NCBI GenBank assembly: GCA_020846635.1
Contig: JADLDO010000032.1
Span: 124,001 to 188,000 of the forward strand
Origin: Caldilineaceae bacterium
GTDB taxonomy: Bacteria; Chloroflexota; Anaerolineae; Caldilineales; Caldilineaceae
Direction: 5' to 3'
Length of the DNA: 64,000 nt
In this document: piece by piece, positions 57,413 to 64,000 of the stretch
Numbering within the stretch: the stretch's first letter is position 1
Layout: each line of letters opens with the position of its first letter
Program-made: the position numbers and the translations under genes
The notes under the pieces: generated by a model
What the model was told of the DNA's origin: nothing
The model's database searches: none
The model's input: the letters and a program-made list of their open reading frames with translations, nothing else

Positions 57413-59485
57413 TTATGCCTCCTGTTGCGCTCTTGGATGCTGGACATCACGAAGCTGTTCCAGTGGAATGTGACAATAGATGCGGTTACCCTCGTCGTTG
57501 GTGCGCCACGGTGGCGTTTCACGCATGCAGATATCAGGGTCAGGCAGGAGCGGACGCCGGTGACAGCGGGTGTGAAAGGGGCATCCGCTGGGCAGGTTGA
57601 TAAGGCTGGGTACTTCTCCTTCCAAGAGGATCGGCTGGCGCTTGGCAGCGGGATCGGGAACCGGAACCGCTGACAGTAATGCCTCTGTGTACGGATGGTA
57701 GGGTGGGGCCAATAGCTGATTGGTCCGGCCTACTTCCATCAGTTGCCCCAGGTAAATCACTGCGATCTCGTCCGCCAAATAGCTCACCACAGCCAGATCG
57801 TGCGAGATAAAGAGATAGGCACTGCCCTGTTCCTGCTGCAATTCGTTGAGCAAATTGAGGATGGCGGCTTGCACGGAAACATCTAGGCCGGAAACCGATT
57901 CGTCGAGCAGCAGCAGATCGGGCTGCGAAGCAAAGGCGCGCGCAATGGCGACCCGCTGCTTTTCGCCACCGCTCAGTTGATCGGGCATTCGATCCGCATA
58001 GGTAGGGCTCAACTTCACCAGTGCCAGCAAGCGCGCAACCTGTTGATCGGCCTCGCCACGCGAGAGGCCCGCCAGGCGCATCAAGGGGCGGCGCAGCGCC
58101 GCGCCGACAGAGAGATAGGGGTTCAATGCCTCATCCGGGCTTTGCAGAACCATCTGCAAATGACGCAGCGTATGCCTATCTCTTTGGGCCAGCGCGGGCG
58201 GCAGCGCGAACTCCAGCAGGTGAATATCGCCGCCATCGCGCGCAATCAGACCCACAATACAGCGTGCGGCAGTGGACTTGCCGGAGCCGCTCTCACCGAC
58301 CAGACCAAGCGTTTGCGTGCGCCGGATCTGAAGATCGATGCCATTCACCGCCTGCACCTTCTGCGCCGGTCGTCCCATCAGTGCTTGGAGCGGGTTGCGA
58401 TCCAAGCTGTATTCTTTTTGCAGGTTCGTCACATCCAGGACAATTTCCGGCTCTGCTGCGGCTGTGGCGGCGAGTGGCTGTGCTGCCGGTTGGCTGGAAT
58501 CCATCGCGCCCGCCAACATCTCCTGCCAGCGATGACAGCGCACGCGCCGCTCCGGCAGCGCCATTTCGAGCGCCGGTCGCTCACGCGCACAGCGTTCAAT
58601 CGCCAAGGGGCAGCGCGGTTCAAAGATACAGGCAGGGGGCAGGTTGCCCAGTTCGGGGATCTGCCCCGGAATCGGCTGCAACTGCACATCCGCCTTGTTG
58701 TATCCCATGCGCGGCACACTATCCAGCAGCGTCCGCGTATAGGGATGCAAAGGGCGTTGAAAAAGCGTCTGTACCGGAGCCTCCTCGACCAATTCTCCGG
58801 CATAAAGCACCGCGACCCGGTTGCACAGTTGCGCGACCACCCCCATGCTGTGCGTCACATAGAGGACGGCAGTCTGGCTCTGTGCAATCAGTTCGCGGAT
58901 CAATTGCAGGATGGCGGCTTCGGTGGTCACATCTAGGTTTGTCGTTGGCTCATCCATCACCAGCAGCGCGGGTTCGCCGCTGAGCGCCATAGCGATGAGG
59001 ATGCGCTGCTGCTGCCCACCACTGAGTTGGTGGGGATAGCTGTTGAGGATGCGCTGCGGGTCTGCGAGATGCACTCTCGCCAGCAGTTCCACCATGCGCT
59101 CTTGTATTTCATCTTTCGAGAGCGTTGGGTCAAGCGACTCCGCAATCTGTTCACCGATACGCAGGGAGGGATTGAGCGAAGCGAGCGGATTCTGGGGAAT
59201 CAGCCGCAGTTCCTCCTGCCAGATCGGGCGCATTTCCGCAGGTGATAAGGTGGTCAGTTCGCGCCCGCGCAAGCGGATGCTTCCTGCGCGCACTGCGCCA
59301 TTTTCACTCAGGTAATTCATGATCGATAAGGCCAGCGTCGATTTGCCGGAGCCACTCTCGCCCACAAGCCCACAGACTTCGCCTGCTGCAAGCGAGAGCG
59401 TCACATCGCGCACGGCATCAAGCCAGCGTTTCCCCTGGCGGTAGGAGACTGTTAGATTTTCAATCTGCAAAATTGGGGAGGTCAA
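57413..59485 (-). CDS. Peptide/nickel ABC ATPase, fused DppD-DppF
   Basis: A 690-residue protein with two complete ABC modules in one chain, usually separate genes. TTG start at 59485 preceded by AGAGGT. Module 1: Walker A GESGSGKST at 42-50, LSGGQQQRILIA, Walker B LLVMDEPTTNLD, and the oligo_HPY tail with CIFEPRCPLAIERC. A roughly 30-residue Ala/Gln-rich linker follows (about 325-348). Module 2: Walker A at 397-405, LSGGEKQRVAIARAF, LLLLDESVSGLD, and a second oligo_HPY tail CPFHTRC. The fusion guarantees one-to-one stoichiometry of the two ATPases. Confidence 0.93.
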   Translation of the reverse strand: MTSPILQIENLTVSYRQGKRWLDAVRDVTLSLAAGEVCGLVGESGSGKSTLALSIMNYLSENGAVRAGSIRLRGRELTTLSPAEMRPIWQEELRLIPQNPLASLNPSLRIGEQIAESLDPTLSKDEIQERMVELLARVHLADPQRILNSYPHQLSGGQQQRILIAMALSGEPALLVMDEPTTNLDVTTEAAILQLIRELIAQSQTAVLYVTHSMGVVAQLCNRVAVLYAGELVEEAPVQTLFQRPLHPYTRTLLDSVPRMGYNKADVQLQPIPGQIPELGNLPPACIFEPRCPLAIERCARERPALEMALPERRVRCHRWQEMLAGAMDSSQPAAQPLAATAAAEPEIVLDVTNLQKEYSLDRNPLQALMGRPAQKVQAVNGIDLQIRRTQTLGLVGESGSGKSTAARCIVGLIARDGGDIHLLEFALPPALAQRDRHTLRHLQMVLQSPDEALNPYLSVGAALRRPLMRLAGLSRGEADQQVARLLALVKLSPTYADRMPDQLSGGEKQRVAIARAFASQPDLLLLDESVSGLDVSVQAAILNLLNELQQEQGSAYLFISHDLAVVSYLADEIAVIYLGQLMEVGRTNQLLAPPYHPYTEALLSAVPVPDPAAKRQPILLEGEVPSLINLPSGCPFHTRCHRRPLLPDPDICMRETPPWRTNDEGNRIYCHIPLEQLRDVQHPRAQQEA

Positions 59486-59496
59486 AAGCTACCTCT

Positions 59497-59526
59497 GTAA
59501 TTTTTGTATAATTTTCGTAATTTTCT
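59497..59526. repeat. AT-rich 10-bp tandem repeat (three copies)
   Basis: GTAATTTTTG, TATAATTTTC and GTAATTTTCT follow one another at 10-base steps in the gap between uvsE and the ABC ATPase. On the ATPase strand this gives an AT-rich tract with TATACA, possibly an internal promoter. Confidence 0.5.
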
Positions 59527-59540
59527 GAAGTGACAACTTC

Positions 59541-60428
59541 CTAAAGCTTCGCCAACCACTCTGTTTGTAAACGCTGAATGGCGATTTCTTTTTGTTTGGC
59601 TTCTATCTCTATCCACGGGATCTTCTTATAGGCTTCAGGCATGTCAACAATCAGGTCACTGTGCCGTCGATCCGTAAAGAATTCGCGCCCGTTGGAAATA
59701 TGCGCCAGTTGCCATTCGGCTGCGGGCCATGTCGTGCGCGCTGCGTCCACAAGACGATGGACGCTTGGATCGTTGTAGTCATTAATCTTTTCATGGCAGA
59801 CATGGTGGTGGGCGTCAAAGACCATCGGGACATTGGCCGCGCGACAGATTTCAAGAATTTCCTCTGCGCTATAGATGTATTCATCATTCTCTAGTGCCAA
59901 ACGGGAGCGAATGTTGAGGGGCAATTCTCGAATGGCGGCAATCAATGCATCGGCTCGTTTTCCTTTACCCCCATGGATTTCCAGCACCGACCAGGCTGAT
60001 TGAGGTTGCTCCAGATAATCGAGCGTTCGCGCGTGCATTGCCATAATCTTCAAGCTGTTTTTTACCACCTCAACTGAATCCGAATTCAGCACTACAAACT
60101 GATCAGGATGGACAGCGAGACGCAATCCCTCTGCAGAGGCACGCGTGCCAATGACACGCAGCTCATTCTGGAAGCGTTGGAGAATCTCAATGCCAATCGG
60201 CTCATCCGCAAAGGGGAATATCTGCGAAGAGATTCGATAGAGACGGATATTGTTTTCCATACAGAAGTCAACGGCTCGATACAACGTTCCCAGATTGTGT
60301 ACATACAATTCATGTAAGAGCTGTTCTTGCTCATGCATCTCCACGGATAGCAGGCGTTTGCGGGTGATGGTGCGATAGCGTACCGCGCCAGACACAGTGA
60401 TACAGACTAAGCCTAAATTGGGTGCCAT
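59541..60428 (-). CDS. uvsE: UV damage endonuclease UvsE/UVDE
   Basis: A 295-residue enzyme of the UVDE family, a TIM-barrel nuclease that nicks 5' of pyrimidine dimers and 6-4 products. The family motifs are in order: LGLVCITVSG at the start, LYRISSQIFP (62-72), RLAVHPDQFVVLNSD (103-117, His107), VLEIHGGKGKR (His152), ALENDEY (Glu180) and PMVFDAHHHVCHE (Asp205, His207, His208). HISNGREFFTDRRHSD completes the metal site (His243, His256). No tag or signal is present. It is placed inside the Dpp-type operon between the DppC-type permease and the fused ATPase, an unusual location. Confidence 0.92.
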   Translation of the reverse strand: MAPNLGLVCITVSGAVRYRTITRKRLLSVEMHEQEQLLHELYVHNLGTLYRAVDFCMENNIRLYRISSQIFPFADEPIGIEILQRFQNELRVIGTRASAEGLRLAVHPDQFVVLNSDSVEVVKNSLKIMAMHARTLDYLEQPQSAWSVLEIHGGKGKRADALIAAIRELPLNIRSRLALENDEYIYSAEEILEICRAANVPMVFDAHHHVCHEKINDYNDPSVHRLVDAARTTWPAAEWQLAHISNGREFFTDRRHSDLIVDMPEAYKKIPWIEIEAKQKEIAIQRLQTEWLAKL

Positions 60429-60502
60429 GAGCTTGCCGAGAAAGGAATTGTTGAATTCATCGAAGTGTTTTGCCTGTTTCTCTGTAGTCCTTGAATTACG
60501 CT

Positions 60503-61396
60503 TTATTGGGCAGATTGCAAAGCTCGTTTTAGGCCGTCTGCCATTAGGTTAACGCCAATCACCAGCAGAGAGATCGCCGCCGCCGGAAAATAGAGCGCCC
60601 ACGGCGTTAGGGCAAGATAGTTGCGCGCCTCTTTTACCATCAGCCCCCAATCGGGACTTGGCGGCTGCACACCAACGCCCAAAAAGCCCAGGGAAGCCAC
60701 CAGAAAGATCGCATAGGAGAAACGCAAGGCGGCTTCTACTGCCAGCGCGGGGAACAGAGCAGGTAGAATCTCGCGGAAGAGGATGTAGCCGGTTGCTTCT
60801 CCCTGCATGCGCGCACTTTCGATATAGCCCTTTGTTTTCACATCCAGGACCACACTGCGTACGACTCGGGCGACAATCGGCGTGTAGACCACGACCAGCA
60901 CGATCAGCACGCTGTTGCGTGAAGGGCCAACGGTGCCTAACAAAAGCAGGGCCAGCAGGAGCGCAGGCAGGGCAAGCAGGCTGTCATAGAGCCGAAAGAG
61001 AATCTCTTCCCACAGCCCTCCGGCATAGCTGCCAACCAGCCCCGTAACAGTTCCCAAGAGGACTGCGACCAGCGTGCCGATGCCCGCCAAAGCAAAAATA
61101 TCGCGCGCGCCGATGACGACACGGCTAAAGACATCCCGCCCCAGGCGATCTGTGCCAAAGAGATGTTCCAGAGAGGGCGCTTGGCGTGCTGCCCCTGCAA
61201 TCTGCTCTGTGCTGCCATAAGGCGCTAACCACGGCCCTAGCAGCGCCATGAGCAGGAAAGCCAAGACGATGGTCGTGCCAATCGCCGAGGTAGGACGAGC
61301 GTACAGCGAGCGCACGACGCGTACCCAACGAGTCGTGTGTCGAGCAGAACTGTCAGCCGGTGCGAAGGGAATGGATAGCTTTTCTTGTTCAATCAT
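60503..61396 (-). CDS. Peptide/nickel ABC permease, DppC type
   Basis: A 297-residue permease with a soluble N-terminus, first helix at about 38-58, then the DppC motif EHLFGTDRLGRDVFSR. The EAA-type loop is MQGEATGYILFREILPALFPAL, and the C-terminal PSPDWGLMVKEARNYLALTPW is typical of DppC. ATG 61396 begins the gene 97 bases after the binding-protein stop, separated by a hairpin. It works with the DppB-type permease at 56465, although the two genes are interrupted by uvsE and the ATPase. Confidence 0.92.
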   Translation of the reverse strand: MIEQEKLSIPFAPADSSARHTTRWVRVVRSLYARPTSAIGTTIVLAFLLMALLGPWLAPYGSTEQIAGAARQAPSLEHLFGTDRLGRDVFSRVVIGARDIFALAGIGTLVAVLLGTVTGLVGSYAGGLWEEILFRLYDSLLALPALLLALLLLGTVGPSRNSVLIVLVVVYTPIVARVVRSVVLDVKTKGYIESARMQGEATGYILFREILPALFPALAVEAALRFSYAIFLVASLGFLGVGVQPPSPDWGLMVKEARNYLALTPWALYFPAAAISLLVIGVNLMADGLKRALQSAQ

Positions 61397-61441
61397 ACGT
61401 GGGCATCAAGTACCTGCGTAACGTGCGTTATCAGGGCGAAC

Positions 61442-61471
61442 AGGCTGGACTCCTGGTAAGAAGTCCAGCCT
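61442..61471 (-). terminator. Hairpin between Dpp-type binding protein and permease genes
   Basis: AGGCTGGACT (61442-61451) pairs exactly with AGTCCAGCCT (61462-61471), extended by GGGC/GCCC outside. It lies between the binding-protein stop (61494) and the permease start (61396), as in the other importer operons here. Confidence 0.55.
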
Positions 61472-61493
61472 ATTTGCCCAAAATGGGTAATCG

Positions 61494-63125
61494 CTACTCC
61501 GCCAGTCGGATGGCGGCTAGATCGGTGCGACCGGGGAATGCCTTCATCGCAAAGCCCTCAAACCGCTCATGGATCGCGCCGAGTTGTGGGAAGAAGTAGG
61601 GTACGATGATCGGTCCTCGTTCAAGCAGAATACGCTGAATTTCCGCATAGGCCTGGGCACGTTCGTTGTCATCGAGCGTAGTGCCTGCCTGCTCGACAAG
61701 TTGATCAAACTCCTCGTCGCAAAAATGCGATTCGTTCCAGATGGCATCACAGGTCAACATCACATCAAAGTAGAACTGGGGATAGGGGCGATGTCCCCAG
61801 CCGGTGATGCCCAGCGGAACCTCCAGCCAGCCATTCTCACCATAGTAGACACTCTCCGGCTCCACGATCACATTGACATCGATCCCCGCTTCCGCCCATT
61901 GTTCTTTAAGCACCACCGCCAAATCGGGACGGTCGCCTGTGTCGGGTGTGTGTAGGTCCAACTGCAGCCCGTCGGGATAGCCCGCTTCTGTCAGGAGTGC
62001 GCGCGCCGCCTCCGGGTCGCGTGCAGGGACTTCCAGGTCGGTGGCAAACCATTGCTGAAAGGTCGGGCCGATGGGTGAATCCTTGCCGGGCGCGCCGAGC
62101 CCCAGGGTGACAATATCGACAATGGCCTGTCGATCCGTTGCCAGCTTCAGCGCTTGGATAACGCGCGGATCGTTGCCAGGCTCTTGATCGGAACGCAGGC
62201 GCACCAGATCAAAGCCATTGGTCGGGGTGTTAAAAGTCACCAATTCCGGGCTCTGCTCAAGCGTCTGGAAAAGGGGTGTTGGCATACGCATCAGCAGATC
62301 GAGTTGCCCCCCGCGAATGGCGTCTACAGCGGCGGCTTGATCTGAGAAGAAGATGATCTCCAACTTGGCAACGCCTGGTTTGCCTTCGATGAAGTAATCT
62401 GGATTGGCCTCTAGCTCAATACGGTTTTCCGCACTGTAGTTTACCAGCTTGAAAGGCCCGCTGCCGTTGAGGTCGGCGGGGTCTGCCGTCTCTGCCTTGA
62501 GGATCAAAGCATGGTTGTCGCTTAAGTCAAAGAGGAAAAAGGGATTCGTCTCCGCCAGCGTGAAAACGACGGTATGATCGTCCTCGGCGGCAATACTGGC
62601 AATGTTACTGTAGAGTTCCACGGTCGGCAGTTCAGAGGACGGATCGCGCAGCCGCTCAAAGGTCCAGACCACATCCTGGGCCGTCAAGGGGCTGCCATCG
62701 TGAAAGGTTGCGTCAGGCGTGAGGGTGAAGGTATAGGTCAAGCCATCCTCGCTGATTGTCCACTCGGTTGCGAGGCGCGGCTGCACATTGTTCTCGGCGT
62801 CAATATCGACCAGGTAATCATAAACAGCGTTGAGAATGGCAATCTCTACATCCGACGACGCAAAAGCGGGGTCGAGTTGTACGGGAATTTCCATGCCCAC
62901 GCGCAATGTCGCTGGCTCTCCTGTGGCTGCTGCTTCTCCTGTATCGGTTGCCGTTGTGGTATTCGACGCCGGCGCAGCGGGTGCAGCGCCTGTACAAGCG
63001 GCGAGAATGAAGAAGGCGGCAACGAGGAGCGTCACCAGCAGTGCGTGGCGATAGGCAGCAGTGGTTTCCGACCTAGCAAGCGCATGGCTAAGTTCTCTGG
63101 TATTTAATGATTTTAGATGGCTCAT
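61494..63125 (-). CDS. Solute-binding lipoprotein family 5 (peptide/nickel type)
   Basis: First gene of the second Dpp-type operon, placed at ATG 63125 (543 aa). A long N-region (about 25 residues) precedes the hydrophobic core, and the lipobox is ILAAC with Cys44, followed by an Ala/Pro/Thr linker. The family-5 core has AILNAVYDYLVDIDAENNVQPRLATEW, FHDGSPLTAQDVVWTFERL and VIQALKLATDRQAIVDI, and a C-terminal lobe with YAEIQRILLERGPIIVPYFFPQL. Ligand could be peptides, nickel-type metallophore or an opine-like compound. Confidence 0.92.
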   Translation of the reverse strand: MSHLKSLNTRELSHALARSETTAAYRHALLVTLLVAAFFILAACTGAAPAAPASNTTTATDTGEAAATGEPATLRVGMEIPVQLDPAFASSDVEIAILNAVYDYLVDIDAENNVQPRLATEWTISEDGLTYTFTLTPDATFHDGSPLTAQDVVWTFERLRDPSSELPTVELYSNIASIAAEDDHTVVFTLAETNPFFLFDLSDNHALILKAETADPADLNGSGPFKLVNYSAENRIELEANPDYFIEGKPGVAKLEIIFFSDQAAAVDAIRGGQLDLLMRMPTPLFQTLEQSPELVTFNTPTNGFDLVRLRSDQEPGNDPRVIQALKLATDRQAIVDIVTLGLGAPGKDSPIGPTFQQWFATDLEVPARDPEAARALLTEAGYPDGLQLDLHTPDTGDRPDLAVVLKEQWAEAGIDVNVIVEPESVYYGENGWLEVPLGITGWGHRPYPQFYFDVMLTCDAIWNESHFCDEEFDQLVEQAGTTLDDNERAQAYAEIQRILLERGPIIVPYFFPQLGAIHERFEGFAMKAFPGRTDLAAIRLAE

Positions 63126-63317
63126 AAGTCTTTCTCTTGAGTGAGGAAGGCGAGGATATTCGGGTGATGTACTATCACGCGCCATCCAGGCGGAGCGATT
63201 GTATTCCTACCGGATCACCCCCTATTTAACCATCCACTACGACCTACATTGGGAAGGTTGCCCACAGTCAGCCCACAATCATAGGCAAATCTAGAGAAGG
63301 ACGCACCTGTTTGGTCG

Positions 63318-64000
63318 CTACTCGCGTGCTTCGCAGCCCTCGCGCAGTGCCATGAGGCTGTTGTCGGCACCCGGCGCGATCATCGCGGTGAGGCGCATGT
63401 GTGCGGTAAGTCGGGTGGCTGCCGTGGGAATCTGGCTTTGGTGCTCGTCACGATAGGCAACCAGGATGCAGCCCGCGGGCAAGCCTAGATCGCGCACCAA
63501 TTTCCCCTCAAAAGGTGACTCCGGCTCCACTTCGACTTCTACGACCATAGGCTGTTCCACGCGGGCCGGCATTCCGCTGCGGATTAGCTCCCGTTCGAGC
63601 AAACGCTCGTAGATCGGCGTGTCGCGTAGATGCTCTGCCACCATATAGGCACATAGGCAAGCTGTCATGAGGGGAAGCAACTGCCAGTAGTTGCCTGTCA
63701 TCTCCAGGATTAAGACCACCCCAGTGAGCGGCGCGCGCACAATGGCCGCGAAATAGGCCGCCATCCCCACCACAGCAAAAGCACCGGGTTGGGTGACAAC
63801 GGTGGGCAGCAGAAGATGCATCAGTTGGCCGACGCCCAAGCCGATCAGCGCGCCCAGCACCAACAGCGGCGTAAAGATTCCACCAGGGGAGCCTGTGCTA
63901 TAGCTTGCCGTTGTCATCAGGAAGCGCGTGGCAAACCAGGCTGGAACGGCCCCCAGCGCAATCTGCCCCAACAGCACAGATTCCGTCAAAGCATGTCCGC
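63318..64000 (-). CDS. ClC chloride channel with C-terminal RCK_C-like domain, 5' end cut by window edge
   Basis: The frame runs open to the window end, so the N-terminus is missing. Visible parts include the ClC motif YSTGSPGGIFTPLLVLGALIGLGVG, the helix with AAYFAAIVRAPLTGVVLILEMTG, and a last helix before the cytoplasmic tail. The tail ends in a TrkA_C/RCK_C-like domain (VRDLGLPAGCILVAYRDEH...LTAHMRLTAMIAPGAD) that may bind a nucleotide or regulator. Family members exchange chloride for protons or act as channels. A 192-base gap separates it from the Dpp binding-protein gene, with no clear features. Confidence 0.88.
   Translation of the reverse strand, partial: GHALTESVLLGQIALGAVPAWFATRFLMTTASYSTGSPGGIFTPLLVLGALIGLGVGQLMHLLLPTVVTQPGAFAVVGMAAYFAAIVRAPLTGVVLILEMTGNYWQLLPLMTACLCAYMVAEHLRDTPIYERLLERELIRSGMPARVEQPMVVEVEVEPESPFEGKLVRDLGLPAGCILVAYRDEHQSQIPTAATRLTAHMRLTAMIAPGADNSLMALREGCEARE

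Noticed and set aside
57977..58983. Two long open frames (over 310 codons) on the plus strand
   Set aside because: They lie entirely opposite the fused ABC ATPase gene, are rich in Arg, His and Gln typical of antisense frames in GC-rich DNA, and have no recognisable domain or ribosome-binding site.
1..64000. CRISPR arrays, tRNA or rRNA genes, insertion sequences, phage or attachment sites
   Set aside because: I scanned the gaps for repeat-spacer patterns, cloverleaf-like segments and transposase or integrase motifs and found none. The repeats present are short hairpins or tandem units.

Overview
The window is 64 kb of a moderately GC-rich bacterial chromosome with no rRNA, tRNA, transposase, phage gene or CRISPR array that I can see. 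Its style suggests a filamentous or heterotrophic Chloroflexota (Caldilineae/Anaerolineae-like). The signs are many carbohydrate and oligopeptide ABC importers whose binding proteins are (often Tat-type) lipoproteins with Ala/Pro-rich linkers, standalone BTAD and STAND/LuxR-type regulators, tandem SPFH proteins, and a short MshC-like cysteine ligase. The taxon is an inference from gene content, not from a marker gene.

Layout. 1-8 kb: a truncated sulfatase, a small hypothetical gene, an alditol oxidase, then a ribose/xylose-type ABC importer (ATPase, permease, binding lipoprotein) followed by an FGGY sugar kinase, which reads as uptake and phosphorylation of a pentose or polyol. 8-13.4 kb: a clan GH-A-like glycoside hydrolase divergent from a binding protein plus two-permease sugar importer that lacks its own ATPase. 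13.6-20.5 kb: a small lipoprotein and a complete Opp/Dpp-type transporter with the binding protein divergent from the permease/ATPase operon. 20.7-31 kb: a NodB-like deacetylase homologue, two phytanoyl-CoA-type Fe(II)/2-oxoglutarate dioxygenases, a second ATPase-less sugar importer, a two-domain alpha/beta hydrolase and a Gfo/Idh/MocA oxidoreductase, probably one catabolic locus for a decorated sugar or related metabolite.

31-46.7 kb: a vanadium-haloperoxidase-like lipoprotein built from two tandem copies, a standalone BTAD (SARP-like) regulator with a three-box operator, a secreted lipase-like hydrolase, the MshC-like ligase, a translationally coupled pair of SPFH/band-7 proteins, a methyltransferase, a TPR-LuxR regulator, a glycosyltransferase, a nucleoside hydrolase, an M20 dipeptidase and an orphan RelB/DinJ antitoxin. 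46.8-51.7 kb: a membrane protein, an FAD oxidoreductase and a SnoaL-like protein. Upstream of the last two lie matching arrays of 11-12 bp-phased GTTCA boxes, and next to them is a large STAND-ATPase regulator. 52-54.5 kb: a zinc alcohol/formaldehyde dehydrogenase, a repeat-containing membrane-anchored protein, a lipoprotein and an MgtC-like protein. 55-63 kb: a second Dpp-type operon with a fused double ATPase, an embedded UV-damage endonuclease (uvsE) and a terminal flavin disulfide reductase. The window ends inside a ClC chloride channel gene.

Recurring themes are five solute importers, strong hairpins after most of the binding-protein genes, and a family of dispersed GC-rich inverted repeats between genes. 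No single stretch is an obviously new defence or mobile system. The most unusual items are the two phased-repeat regulons, the duplicated haloperoxidase, the SPFH pair, the MshC-like enzyme and the dioxygenase/esterase/importer locus.
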